The notes beneath the pieces are model-generated. The model did no database searches. It was not told the DNA's origin and saw only the letters and a list, made by a program, of their open reading frames with translations. DNA of 64,000 bases from Anaerolineaceae bacterium (GTDB lineage Bacteria; Chloroflexota; Anaerolineae; Anaerolineales; Anaerolineaceae), in assembly GCA_017417055.1 (NCBI GenBank), contig JAFPZX010000072.1, positions 1 to 64,000 of the forward strand. Reading direction: 5' to 3'. The translations under genes and the position numbers were made by a program. Below, piece after piece: positions 8,476 through 16,957 of this stretch. Positions within the stretch are counted from its first letter, which is position 1, and every line of letters starts with the position of its first letter.

Positions 8476-8624
8476 GGCAAGCGTATCAGGGATCAAGGAC
8501 AAGGATTGAACAATAATTCGTAATCCTTGATTCCTGGCATTTTCCACTGCTTTCTTGCCAGCAGCCCCAAGTCCCCGGCCTCCAAACCCAAACTTCCTAT
8601 CCTTGACATAAAAAGGAAAACAAC

Positions 8625-9284
8625 ATGTCTGAAATCATTGAAGTAAAAGCAGGTATAGAGGCTGAGAATGAGAAATACGCAGCCGAAGTTCGAAAATTAT
8701 TGCGGGAGACGCACACACGTTTGATCAACCTGATGGCCTCACCCGGAGCGGGGAAAACTTCTCTGCTGGAACAGACCATCGACCGGCTGAAGGGTGCCTA
8801 CCGGATCGCGGTACTGGAAGCGGATGTAGACGCGGATGTGGACGCGAAACGCATCGAAGCGCACGGCGCCAAAGCGCTGCAGATCCACACGGGCGGTTCC
8901 TGCCATATGGATGCAGCCATGACGCTGAAGGCACTGCAGAGCCTGAATCTGAATGAATATGACCTGATTTTCCTGGAAAACGTCGGGAATCTGGTCTGCC
9001 CGGCCGAATTCGATACCGGCGCGGATCTGAAGGTCATGATCCTTTCCGTCCCGGAAGGCGACGACAAACCGCTCAAATACCCGCTCATGTTCCAGGTGAC
9101 CGACTGCGTGCTGGTCAACAAAATCGACACCGATGAAATTTTCGACTTTGACCTTCAGAAGCTGGAAAAGAACATCGCCCCGCTCAATGAACACGCCAAA
9201 ATCATCCCGATTTCCGCCTTCACCGGCTCCGGTGTGGAAAACTGGCTGGTTTACCTGAGGGAAAAGCTGATGGAGTGGAAGTGA
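8625..9284 (+). CDS. hypB: Hydrogenase/urease nickel incorporation GTPase HypB, paralogue 1
   Basis: 219 residues, normal for HypB forms that lack a His-rich N-terminus. The P-loop is ASPGAGKTS (38-46). The metal-binding Cys-His pair used for nickel transfer at the dimer interface is present in GGSCHMD (C93, H94). ENVGNLVCPAEFD and SVPEGDDKPLKYPLMF are typical HypB blocks, and VLVNKID is the guanine-specificity (NKxD) motif. HypB works with HypA to load Ni into [NiFe] hydrogenase. It is followed 13 bp later by a second hypB. No hydrogenase subunit gene is in the window. Confidence 0.93.
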   Translation: MSEIIEVKAGIEAENEKYAAEVRKLLRETHTRLINLMASPGAGKTSLLEQTIDRLKGAYRIAVLEADVDADVDAKRIEAHGAKALQIHTGGSCHMDAAMTLKALQSLNLNEYDLIFLENVGNLVCPAEFDTGADLKVMILSVPEGDDKPLKYPLMFQVTDCVLVNKIDTDEIFDFDLQKLEKNIAPLNEHAKIIPISAFTGSGVENWLVYLREKLMEWK

Positions 9285-9297
9285 GTCGGGGTCGGGG

Positions 9298-9957
9298 ATG
9301 AAAATACTCGAGCTTAAAGAAACATTTACCGCATCTAATGACAGAGATGCAGAGGAATTACGGCGATATCTTAAAGAAAAGTCCGTAATGCTGTTCAATT
9401 TAATGAGCGCACCGGGCAGCGGAAAAACCACGCTGCTTTCCCGCGTGATCACCGATCTTAAAGAAAAGGTCAATATCGCGGTGATGGAGGCGGATATCGC
9501 CTCTGCGGTGGATGCCGAACGCATCGAAGCGCTGGGAGCACAGTCGATCCAGGTCCATACCGACGGCATGTGCCACATGGATGCCGGCATGACCCGCGCG
9601 GGACTGGAGGCAATGGACCTCACCCATACTGATATTGTTTTTCTGGAAAATGTGGGGAATTTGATCTGTCCGGCGGAATATGACACCGGCGCGGTGAGGA
9701 ACATCATGATCCTCAGCGTCCCGGAAGGCGACGACAAACCATTAAAGTACCCGCTGATGTTCCGTGAAAGTGACGCACTCGTGATTACCAAGACCGATGC
9801 CCTTCCTTATTTCAACTTTGATATGGAAAAGGTCACGGAACGTGTCCGCAAGCTGAACCCGGCCATCAGAATCTTCCCCGTCTCCGCCAAAAAGGGCGGC
9901 GGCATGGCTGCGTTTGAAGCATGGATTCTTGAAGAAACTCAGCGTTTTCTGAGCTGA
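9298..9957 (+). CDS. hypB: Hydrogenase nickel incorporation GTPase HypB, paralogue 2
   Basis: 219 residues. P-loop SAPGSGKTT (38-46), metal pair MCHMD (C92, H93), ENVGNLICPAEYD and SVPEGDDKPLKYPLMF as in the first copy; the specificity motif reads VITKTDALP, with TKTD in place of NKxD. The two copies clearly differ over most of their length, so this is an old duplication or independent gain rather than a recent repeat. The start follows a weak GGGG site that overlaps the intergenic spacer. Two HypB proteins may serve two hydrogenases or form heterodimers; that is inference. Confidence 0.92.
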   Translation: MKILELKETFTASNDRDAEELRRYLKEKSVMLFNLMSAPGSGKTTLLSRVITDLKEKVNIAVMEADIASAVDAERIEALGAQSIQVHTDGMCHMDAGMTRAGLEAMDLTHTDIVFLENVGNLICPAEYDTGAVRNIMILSVPEGDDKPLKYPLMFRESDALVITKTDALPYFNFDMEKVTERVRKLNPAIRIFPVSAKKGGGMAAFEAWILEETQRFLS

Positions 9958-9991
9958 CAACTTTCATTGTTTGACGAAGGAATTCAGACAG

Positions 9992-10174
9992 ATGCTTATT
10001 GAATACACTCAGGAACTCTATACATCCGATAAAACACCGAACCCTTTTTCTCCTGTGAGTAAAGAACAGATTCTTAAGGATCTTGAAATTTCCCGTCAGC
10101 AGACTTCAGAAGGTAAAGTCAGAAATAGGGCTGAGGCATTAACTGATTTGAGAAAAAGACATGGATTCATATAA
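9992..10174 (+). CDS. Small unknown protein, possible antitoxin-type
   Basis: 60 residues from the ATG at 9992 (AAGGA about ten bases upstream); a TTG at 9971 would add seven codons. Charged, with LEISRQQTSEGKVRNRAEALTDLRKRHGF near the end, a tail reminiscent of small antitoxin-like proteins in which a helix with alternating K/R leads to a short hydrophobic end. It overlaps the next small gene by 14 bases. No confident family. Confidence 0.5.
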   Translation: MLIEYTQELYTSDKTPNPFSPVSKEQILKDLEISRQQTSEGKVRNRAEALTDLRKRHGFI

Positions 10175-10403
10175 TGCTATCATTATTAAACATTCAATAG
10201 CTCGGAACGGAATCCCTTTTGAAATGAAACTTCCATCTGTAAAGCCGATTTCAATTAATAAACTGACAAAGGAACAGTTTGATGCTGAAATGCAGGCAGG
10301 TATGGATGATATTCATGCCGGACGTGTAATACCTGCCGAAGAAATTGAAATAGAAATGAATAAAACATACGATCAATTGAATGAGACGACAGAAAAGAGT
10401 TGA
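10161..10403 (+). CDS. RelB/DinJ-like antitoxin, N-terminally shortened
   Basis: 80 residues. The part from NGIPFEMKLP through FDAEMQAGMDDIHAGRVIPA strongly recalls the C-terminal half of RelB/DinJ antitoxins. The usual N-terminal ribbon-helix-helix DNA-binding domain is missing or replaced by ~18 unrelated residues (MDSYNAIIIKHS...). No RelE/YafQ toxin follows; only a 33-codon frame (10381-10482) separates it from hypA. It is probably a decayed toxin-antitoxin locus inserted between hypB and hypA, possibly still transcribed with them. Confidence 0.55.
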   Translation: MDSYNAIIIKHSIARNGIPFEMKLPSVKPISINKLTKEQFDAEMQAGMDDIHAGRVIPAEEIEIEMNKTYDQLNETTEKS

Positions 10404-10474
10404 TGACACAAGCTTCATTGACAAACTTGTGCCAAATCAGTTAATATATTACGAAAACGTCTTGGATCTATATT

Positions 10475-10822
10475 ATGCATGAACTCGGAATTGTAACCCA
10501 CGTTATGAAAACACTGAACGATGTGGCGGCGGAAAATGAGCTGACGCGCATCGGGTCAGTAACATTGGAAGTCGGAGAGGTCTCCGGTGTGATCCATGAA
10601 CAGATCCTCGACTGCTGGGATTACATGTGTACCAAACGGGGACCGCTCTTCACCGGCTGCAAACTCATCCTCGATACGATACCCGCCGTCACATACTGCA
10701 GCGCCTGTGAACAGACCTACCCGACTGTGCAGTATGGCCGCACCTGTCCCCACTGCGGGTCCGGTGAAACCTGGCTCCTCGAAGGGAACCAGTGCACCAT
10801 CAAGGAAATCGAAGCGGAATAG
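10475..10822 (+). CDS. hypA: Hydrogenase nickel incorporation metallochaperone HypA
   Basis: 115 residues, the standard length. It begins MHE, where the N-terminal amine, His2 and Glu3 form the nickel site. The zinc site has two CxxC pairs, CSAC (C75, C78) and CPHC (C91, C94). HypA binds Ni and hands it to the hydrogenase large subunit with HypB. The hypB genes are 0.5 kb upstream on the same strand, separated by antitoxin remnants. Confidence 0.95.
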   Translation: MHELGIVTHVMKTLNDVAAENELTRIGSVTLEVGEVSGVIHEQILDCWDYMCTKRGPLFTGCKLILDTIPAVTYCSACEQTYPTVQYGRTCPHCGSGETWLLEGNQCTIKEIEAE

Positions 10823-10899
10823 ACATCGGAGACGGAACTCGTCATTCTTCTATACGATATTCCCACCACCCGGCAGAAAGATCATATAGCAGTCAGCAT

Positions 10900-11295
10900 T
10901 TATTCTGCCTGTCCTTCCCCGAGCAGTTCAGCCATCCGTGTGCGATAAGCGTACACCTGGGAACCCACTACCGGCGGGCCGGAAAGCTCCCCTTTTTCAT
11001 TGACAAAATAAGTGGTTGGGAAGCTTTGGACGCTCAGCGTGTTTTTGATCTCATCCGTCGGGATCAGATTCATAAATGTTATCTTTAGGTCGGATTCGAT
11101 TTCCTTTGCCTCTTCAATACGGGAGTCTTCTTCGCCCTTTTCGGCTGTTTCTGTACTTTCTTCCGGGAGTGTTGCCGTTGATTGTTCTGTCGTGGAGATT
11201 TCTGTTTGCATAACTTTCGCGGTATCAATCGTTTTTGTTCCGCAGCCGCAAAGCAAAAATGAAGCTGTTATGATCATCAATAATAATTTTCTCAT
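10900..11295 (-). CDS. Lipoprotein with the C-terminal part of a thioredoxin-like (TlpA) fold
   Basis: 131 residues. Signal peptide with lipobox LLCGC (Cys at ~18), then a long Thr/Glu-rich linker (STTEQSTATLPEESTETAEK). The C-terminal half, IESDLKITFMNLIPTDEI then VQSFPTTYFVNEKGEL, matches the second half of TlpA/ResA-type thioredoxin folds, including the cis-Pro region FPTTYFV. The N-terminal half of that fold with the CxxC pair is absent, so it cannot be an ordinary disulfide oxidoreductase. It could be a deletion product in which the linker replaced the active-site half. It is likely anchored to the outer face of the membrane. Confidence 0.65.
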   Translation of the reverse strand: MRKLLLMIITASFLLCGCGTKTIDTAKVMQTEISTTEQSTATLPEESTETAEKGEEDSRIEEAKEIESDLKITFMNLIPTDEIKNTLSVQSFPTTYFVNEKGELSGPPVVGSQVYAYRTRMAELLGEGQAE

Positions 11296-11481
11296 TTTTT
11301 TCTCCCGCAGTAAAGCTATGAAATTGCTGAGTAAAGGCTTCTGAGTGCTGCAAGCGTCAAGGCAATCTGATCTGTTTACTCAATTCTGGGCCAAAGGAAA
11401 CAGGTTACTTTGCCTCAAAATAAAAAAGGAGTACAGTTCCGCGTTTTGCACAGTCCTCTTCTCGATGTTCCTGCTGAAACG

Positions 11482-13170
11482 TTACAAATTTACGATATTC
11501 AGCAGATCAGGACGTTCATTTACTGTCCAGTCGAGAATCTGTTGCCCGCTGCCCTGAACACTCTGGATCGTCAGCAGATAGGCCTTTTCCGAATAGGTCG
11601 GGATCTCGGTTACCCGTGCCGTATGCCAGTTGTTCGATTCTTCCCCCCAGCGCATCCGGAAATAACTCTGGATAAACTTTTTTGGACTGGAATCGATGCG
11701 GCCTTTCATGGTCTTGAAATCCATGAACTGCATATACCGGCTCTGGTCCGGAGCAGCCACTTCCGCTTTACAGAACTTTTCAACGCTTCCGCTTATCGAA
11801 CTTTCCTGATCGTAGATTGGCAGGTCATTTGCCGTATACAGCCGGGAAGACATGTTTCTTTCCGGAAATATCAAAACCGCCAGTTCATAGGTGGAAAACA
11901 ATGCGCTGCCATAATTCAGCATTTCCCGGGCTGTACTCACTTCCCGTTCGGAATCAAAAGTGCTCAAACGGACAGCCATCATCACCCAGCCCTTTTTCCG
12001 GGCAAGGAGCTGAACGCTCAGCCTGTAGTAGACGTCTTTGTTCACATACTCAACGGTTTGTATCGTACCTTTTTCAAGAGCATCCAGGATCAGTTTCCTT
12101 ACCATCAGGAACTGATGGGAGCGTTGATTGGAAAAAGCCTGTTCCAGTCCGCTCAGAGAGTCAAAACCAAGTTCCCGGACCCGTTCCAGATAGCCGCGGG
12201 TAACATATACATAATTAAACTGGGTCTGACTGCATTCCATCAAAGCAATCGAATTGTCAAAGCTGCTGAACAGGTTATCTGTTTCACCCTGGATCACTTT
12301 CGATCTTGTGAACTCTTTCAGCGGATTGGGGCTTAGAAAGTTCAGCTGACCGATCCTGTCCCAGTAGATTTTATCTTCCATCGTTTCCGGTACAGCGGTT
12401 TTTTCATCAAGCAGAGAGATGAGTTCTTCTTTTGGGATCGGTTTTGAATAATAAAACCCCTGCTGGGCTTCACAGCCGATGGCTTCCAGAAATCCCTTAT
12501 GCTCTTTTGTTTCGACCCCCTCAACAAGTGTATGGATTCCAAGCGTCTTTGCCATGCTGATCAAAGACGCCAATACATTCTTCCCTTTGACGGTGAGGTC
12601 TTTCAAGAACATCATATCAAATTTTATGACGTCAAAACTGTAATTCTGCAGCATATTCAGGGAGGAATAGCCGCTGCCGAAATCATCAAGCCAAATCGAA
12701 AAACCGGCATCACTGAATTGCTTGAAGGATTTCTGGAAAGCGTCAATATCCTCAAGCATGTGGCCTTCGGTTATTTCCAGCTTGATGGCGTCATGCGGCA
12801 CATCATACTTTTTGAGAATCGCTGTAATGGTTTCAAAAAGATCTTCGTTCTTAAAATCAAGCTTGGAAAGGTTTACGGAAAAAGAGTATAAGGGAGTGCC
12901 GCGGTCACTGAGCTCTTTATAAAATGCGCTGGCTTGACGCAGAATTTCCATGTCCATTTGGAAAATAAGATTATGCTGTTCCATCACCGGCACAAATGTA
13001 TCCGGAGGAAGGATCTCTCCATCCGGGCCAAACCATCTGGCTAATGTTTCCGCGCAGAATATTTTCCCTGTGTAGGAACGATATATCGGCTGAAAATATG
13101 CCTGTATCAGACCGTTTTCAACCGCCTCATGAAAGTGGTTCACAAGATAAACTTCGTCTGTGTGTCCCAT
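11482..13170 (-). CDS. EAL-domain cyclic-di-GMP phosphodiesterase
   Basis: 562 residues from the ATG at 13170 (a GTG at 13179 is less likely). The EAL domain spans residues ~15-250: the signature is AETLAR (E41-T-L, an accepted variant of EAL), followed by KLEITEG, LDDFGSGYSSL, VIKFD, VEGVETKEH and QGFYYSKP, so the metal and catalytic residues appear kept and hydrolysis of c-di-GMP is expected. The C-terminal 300 residues form a region with no recognised domain and no transmembrane segment; they may be sensory. It stands alone on the minus strand. Confidence 0.85.
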   Translation of the reverse strand: MGHTDEVYLVNHFHEAVENGLIQAYFQPIYRSYTGKIFCAETLARWFGPDGEILPPDTFVPVMEQHNLIFQMDMEILRQASAFYKELSDRGTPLYSFSVNLSKLDFKNEDLFETITAILKKYDVPHDAIKLEITEGHMLEDIDAFQKSFKQFSDAGFSIWLDDFGSGYSSLNMLQNYSFDVIKFDMMFLKDLTVKGKNVLASLISMAKTLGIHTLVEGVETKEHKGFLEAIGCEAQQGFYYSKPIPKEELISLLDEKTAVPETMEDKIYWDRIGQLNFLSPNPLKEFTRSKVIQGETDNLFSSFDNSIALMECSQTQFNYVYVTRGYLERVRELGFDSLSGLEQAFSNQRSHQFLMVRKLILDALEKGTIQTVEYVNKDVYYRLSVQLLARKKGWVMMAVRLSTFDSEREVSTAREMLNYGSALFSTYELAVLIFPERNMSSRLYTANDLPIYDQESSISGSVEKFCKAEVAAPDQSRYMQFMDFKTMKGRIDSSPKKFIQSYFRMRWGEESNNWHTARVTEIPTYSEKAYLLTIQSVQGSGQQILDWTVNERPDLLNIVNL

Positions 13171-13318
13171 GTCCGGCACTCTCTTTCCAAATACTTTTCG
13201 TTAATTATAATATACAAAATCACAAAAGAAGTGAATAATTGAAATGAAAAGTCGGTTCTGTAAATTATTTATAAAGGTGTCAGGTGTCAGGGATGATATC
13301 CGATTTGACAAAAAGTGT

Positions 13319-13386
13319 TTGGGGACTGTTTTGCGCGAAGCACAGAACAGTCCTCTCGCTTTCTCTGGAATTAATCAGCGTTTCCT
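13319..13386. mobile_element. Partial GTTCGGGGAC-type element
   Basis: Carries the internal palindrome (GGGGACTGTTTTGCGCGAAG ... CAGAACAGTCCTC) and the right end (GGAATTAATCAGCGTTTCCT) of the element at 5127, but the left inverted repeat is replaced by GATTTGACAAAAAG, the same junction as in the copy at 58416. Confidence 0.6.
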
Positions 13387-13397
13387 TGAGTGAAACG

Positions 13398-14351
13398 TTA
13401 TTCAATACCATATATAAGTTGTGCTGCTGACCCATAAATTCCCGCGTCGCTGCCGGTTTTTGCCGCCTCAATCCGGGCGTTCTCGCACATCGTCAGCGCT
13501 GATTTTTTGAATTCCGTCCGCAGCAGGTCCAGCAGAATTTCGCCGGCATTGGAAACACCGCCGCCAATGATAAACAATTCCGGATCGACCACGCAGGAAA
13601 CCATGGCCATGGCGCGGGCAAGCAGCCGGGCCATTTCTTCAACCGATTCCAAAGCAATCCCATCGCCTGCTTTGGCCGCGTCAAAGACATCCTTCATGGT
13701 AATCCCGGCAATACCCCGCAGAGAGGACGGCTGATCCAAAGCGGAAAGGCGTTGTTTCACGCTGTTCAGGATGGCGTCGGTTGAAACGTACTGCTGCAGA
13801 TGGCCGCATTTCCCGCAGGCACAAGGCACGGTTTCAGCCGGGTTCACCTGAATATGGCTCAGTTCCCCCGCAGCGCCGAACGCACCGCGCAGGACTTTTC
13901 CATCAAGGAGCACCGCGCCGCCAATCGCGGTTCCGATGGTGATCATCACCGCACTGCGGAAATCTCCCCAGCCTCCTTTCCAATATTCACCAAGCGCGGC
14001 GGCTTTTGCGTCGTTTTCTACGCAGATATTGGAGATGCACGTCAAGCGCTGCATTTCTTTCTTTACGTTAAGATTCTTCCAGCCCAAATTGACGGCAGCG
14101 GGAACAAAACCATCTCCCGTCACAGGTCCGGGAACAGCCAATCCGATACCCTTGACATTAGCCCATTCCAAATGATTGATATCGAGCATCCCTTCTATCG
14201 CGGTATGGACATCGGGAAGGATCACAGATCCCTGATCCTCCAGCCGGGTTGGAATCTGCCAGTGGTCAAGCAAATTACTTTTATCATCAAACAACCCAAG
14301 CTTGACCGCAGTTCCGCCGATATCCACCCCAAACGTGTATTCATTCACCAT
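13398..14351 (-). CDS. ROK-family sugar kinase (glucokinase-like)
   Basis: 317 residues from the ATG at 14351. The ATP phosphate-binding loop is FGVDIGGTAVKLGLF near the N-terminus; ENDAKAAALGEYW carries the catalytic Asp; GELSHIQV is the ROK sugar-binding His/Glu region; and the zinc motif is CACGKCGHLQQY. There is no N-terminal DNA-binding domain, so it is a kinase rather than a ROK repressor. It phosphorylates glucose or another hexose in the cytoplasm. It stands back-to-back with the sugar transporter genes starting at 14694, which fits uptake followed by phosphorylation; the exact sugar is unknown. Confidence 0.88.
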   Translation of the reverse strand: MVNEYTFGVDIGGTAVKLGLFDDKSNLLDHWQIPTRLEDQGSVILPDVHTAIEGMLDINHLEWANVKGIGLAVPGPVTGDGFVPAAVNLGWKNLNVKKEMQRLTCISNICVENDAKAAALGEYWKGGWGDFRSAVMITIGTAIGGAVLLDGKVLRGAFGAAGELSHIQVNPAETVPCACGKCGHLQQYVSTDAILNSVKQRLSALDQPSSLRGIAGITMKDVFDAAKAGDGIALESVEEMARLLARAMAMVSCVVDPELFIIGGGVSNAGEILLDLLRTEFKKSALTMCENARIEAAKTGSDAGIYGSAAQLIYGIE

Positions 14352-14606
14352 AAACACCAACCAATTAATTCATTATGAATTATTTAAAATTATAAACTGA
14401 AAAAAAATTCAGGGTAACTTGTTCCGTGGATACGCAGTTACAATTCACGCGTTTGCCAATAAAGATAACGGTGTTCCACTGTTCAGTGCCGCACATGGGG
14501 ACAGACACACCAGTGTCGGATTACGCGACACAGGGTATCTGTCCCGCATGTGCTCCGCGAACAGTAACGATACACAGTGAATGGTAAAAAGCAAATTTTG
14601 GAAAAG
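14352..14606. repeat. Divergent intergenic region with an imperfect inverted repeat
   Basis: The stretch between the kinase and the binding-protein gene contains an imperfect palindrome at 14497-14545 (GGGGACAGACAC ... GTATCTGTCCC around CAGTGTCGGATTACGCGACA) and CGCATGTGCTCCGCGAACAG, a sequence that recurs in altered form at 18558-18605 and around 61975-62000. It may hold an operator for the divergent sugar genes; no gene is seen. Confidence 0.45.
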
Positions 14607-14635
14607 TTGACGGTTTTGCCAAAGATTGCTATAAT
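14607..14635 (+). promoter_or_regulatory. Sigma-70-type promoter of the sugar transporter operon
   Basis: TTGACG at 14607-14612, a 17-base spacer and TATAAT at 14630-14635, followed by a small hairpin (GCCTG-TTTCGG-CAGGC, 14657-14672) and AAGGAG before the ATG at 14694. Confidence 0.8.
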
Positions 14636-14693
14636 GATAGACAGTTTTCAATAAAAAGCCTGTTTCGGCAGGCCATATTATAAAGGAGAAAGT

Positions 14694-15953
14694 ATGAAAA
14701 AATTGTTTTCACTGTTTCTGGTCCTGGCACTGGCACTCTGCGCAGTGACCACCGTCTTCGCTGATGATATCACTCTTGATGTCATCATCTGCCAGTATGG
14801 TACCAACACCAACAACTGGTTCGAACGCGGCGGCACCGGCATGGACGGCTCCAACTTTGTTGAAAAGTTCGAAGCTGCCAACCCCGGCATCAAGCTGAAC
14901 CTGGAAGTCGTTTCCTGGAACGATGTCCATCAGGTCGTCGATACCCGCATCGCCAACGGCAATGCTCCCGACATCCTGAACCTCGACACCTTCTCAGAAT
15001 TTCTTCCGGACAACCTGCTGATGCCGGTCAAAGATTACACCACAGAAGAACTTTTCAATGACTTCTTCCCTGCCTTCATGCAGGACTTCCTGGTTGACGG
15101 TGAATACTGGGCAGTTCCGGATCTTGCTTCCGCCCGCGCCCTGTATTACAACGTCGACCTGCTCGCAGAAGCCGGTGTTGAAGTTCCGACCACCTGGGCT
15201 GAACTTCAGGATGCTGCTCAGGCCATCATCGACTTCTACGATGGCGAAGTTTACCCGTGGGGTATCGATATGACCACTGACGAAGGTCAGGCTGCATTCG
15301 CTTACTATACATGGGGCAACGGCGGCGGATTCACCGATGAAAACGGTGAATGGGCACTCAACTCCGACGAGAACGTCGAAGCTGTTGAATACGCTATCAG
15401 CCTCGTCAAAGACGGCTACACCAACCCGAACCCGGCAACCCAGACCCGCTATGATCTGCAGGACATGTTCGCTACCGGTAAGCTGGCTATGATGATCGGC
15501 CCGAACCAGATCCCGACCTATGTGAAGGATAAGGGCGGCGAAATCAACATGGCAACCGCTTCCCTCCCGGCCAACGAAGGTAAGACCTCCGCTTCCGTCG
15601 GTGTAAAAGACGTCATGATGGCCTTCCGCGATGATTCCGCAGATCAGGCTGCCCGCAATGAAGCGATCAGCAAATTCATGACCTTCTTCTATGATCCGGA
15701 AAATTATGTCGGCTGGGTTTCCATGGAAGACTTCCTCCCCGCCGTCAACTCCGCAGTTGAAGCTCTTGTCGCAGCCAATCCGTCCTTCGAAGCCTGGCTG
15801 AACGTTCTTGCAACCTGCAAGTTCTACCCCACTTCCAAGGCTGAATGGGCCCAGGTCCGCCAGGGTGTCACCACTGTTGAACAGAACGCTCTGACCGGCG
15901 CCGATGTCCGCGCTGAACTGGATGCACTCCAGGCCGAAATCACCGGAAAGTAA
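14694..15953 (+). CDS. Sugar ABC transporter substrate-binding protein
   Basis: 419 residues with a Sec signal peptide (MKKLFSLFLVLALALCAVTT, cleavage near VFA-DD). The Cys at residue 16 lies before the cleavage site and there is no lipobox, so it may be released or held by the permeases. The rest is typical of family 1 (MalE/UgpB) extracellular solute-binding proteins: DITLDVIICQYG strand, EAANPGIKLNLEVVSWND, NAPDILNLDTF, the WAVPDLASARALYYNVDLL hinge block and the YTWGNGGGF ligand region. It would deliver a sugar or oligosaccharide to the two permeases downstream. Codon use is strongly biased (GAC, CTG, AAG), as in highly expressed genes. Confidence 0.92.
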   Translation: MKKLFSLFLVLALALCAVTTVFADDITLDVIICQYGTNTNNWFERGGTGMDGSNFVEKFEAANPGIKLNLEVVSWNDVHQVVDTRIANGNAPDILNLDTFSEFLPDNLLMPVKDYTTEELFNDFFPAFMQDFLVDGEYWAVPDLASARALYYNVDLLAEAGVEVPTTWAELQDAAQAIIDFYDGEVYPWGIDMTTDEGQAAFAYYTWGNGGGFTDENGEWALNSDENVEAVEYAISLVKDGYTNPNPATQTRYDLQDMFATGKLAMMIGPNQIPTYVKDKGGEINMATASLPANEGKTSASVGVKDVMMAFRDDSADQAARNEAISKFMTFFYDPENYVGWVSMEDFLPAVNSAVEALVAANPSFEAWLNVLATCKFYPTSKAEWAQVRQGVTTVEQNALTGADVRAELDALQAEITGK

Positions 15954-16060
15954 GTTTTAGGTTTTAGGTGTCATGTGTCAGGGATCAGGTTCCTTGGCAC
16001 CTGACACCAATCTTATTTCTTATTTCTGATTCCTGATTTCTTATTTCTGATTTCTAAAAG
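15954..16060 (+). repeat. Heptanucleotide runs of two types
   Basis: Begins with units like TTAGGTG and TCATGTG, and ends with TTTCTTA, TTTCTGA and TTCCTGA units, both seven bases long. They fill the gap between the binding-protein and permease genes. Confidence 0.7.
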
Positions 16061-16069
16061 GGAGGCACT

Positions 16070-16957
16070 ATGACCACAGGATTGAATCGACATAAATGGG
16101 AGCCGTATTTATGGCTGCTGCCCAGCACGCTGCTGGTTTCTGTTTTCGTCCTTTTTCCAATCCTGATCGTATTCAAGCTTTCCTTCAGTGAGATTTCCCA
16201 GGCCGGTGTCGTAGGTAGATTTATCGGTTTCGACAATTATGTGGAAGCGGTAAACCTGCCCGCATTCAAAGCGGTCATGCTCAACACACTCTGGTGGGTG
16301 CTTTCTGTCGTGATTCTCTCCACCATTTTAGGGTTTATTATCGCCCTCGTGCTCAACCAAAAATTTCACGGACGGAAAATTGCCCGCTCGATTCTGGTCT
16401 TTCCCTGGGCCACATCCCTGGTCATTCAGGCCTCCGTGTGGAACTATATCATCAAGTATGAATACGGGAACCTGAACAACATCCTGCTGAATTTAGGCAT
16501 CATCAAACAGGCAATCAACTTCCGCTCAACCTATCAGATCGAATTTATCTGGGAATGCTGGGTGGGTATTTTCGTGACCGTTCCCTTCGTGACTTTCTGC
16601 GTCCTTTCCGGACTGCAGTCCATCGATGTTTCGCTGTACGAGGCAGCCACTATGGACGGAGCGGGATTCTGGAAAAAACTCCGCCACATCACACTGCCGC
16701 TGGTCAAACCATCCCTGACGGTCAGTACCGTACTGAATATTATTTACGTCTTCAATTCTTTTCCGATCGTTTACACGATGACCAAAGGCGCTCCTGCACA
16801 CAAAACGGATACGATGATCACGTATCTTTACATGCTTTCTTTCTATGAGCGGAAAAAAGGACCGGCAACGGCGCTTTCGGTGATCGGGTTTTTGATCCTT
16901 TGTTTATGCGCGGGCATCTACATGGTGACCGTCATGCGGAAGGAGGACCAGCAATGA
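16070..16957 (+). CDS. Sugar ABC transporter permease (MalF/UgpA type)
   Basis: 295 residues with six predicted membrane helices, starting with LWLLPSTLLVSVFVLFPILI. The ATPase-docking EAA loop is YEAATMDGAGFWKKLRHITL at ~residues 190-210. GGAGG precedes the ATG. The gene ends in an ATGA overlap with the second permease, a sign of coupled translation. Together they form the membrane channel for the sugar bound by the upstream protein. No ATP-binding gene is present in the operon; a shared MsmK/UgpC-type ATPase elsewhere is probably used. Confidence 0.9.
   Translation: MTTGLNRHKWEPYLWLLPSTLLVSVFVLFPILIVFKLSFSEISQAGVVGRFIGFDNYVEAVNLPAFKAVMLNTLWWVLSVVILSTILGFIIALVLNQKFHGRKIARSILVFPWATSLVIQASVWNYIIKYEYGNLNNILLNLGIIKQAINFRSTYQIEFIWECWVGIFVTVPFVTFCVLSGLQSIDVSLYEAATMDGAGFWKKLRHITLPLVKPSLTVSTVLNIIYVFNSFPIVYTMTKGAPAHKTDTMITYLYMLSFYERKKGPATALSVIGFLILCLCAGIYMVTVMRKEDQQ

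Noticed and set aside
10381..10482. 33-codon frame overlapping the hypA start
   Set aside because: No recognisable motif or good ribosome site; possibly the remains of a toxin gene, too short to call.
16900..16953. 18 extra N-terminal codons for the second permease
   Set aside because: The ATG at 16954 has AAGGAGG at the right distance and overlaps the previous stop in the usual ATGA way.
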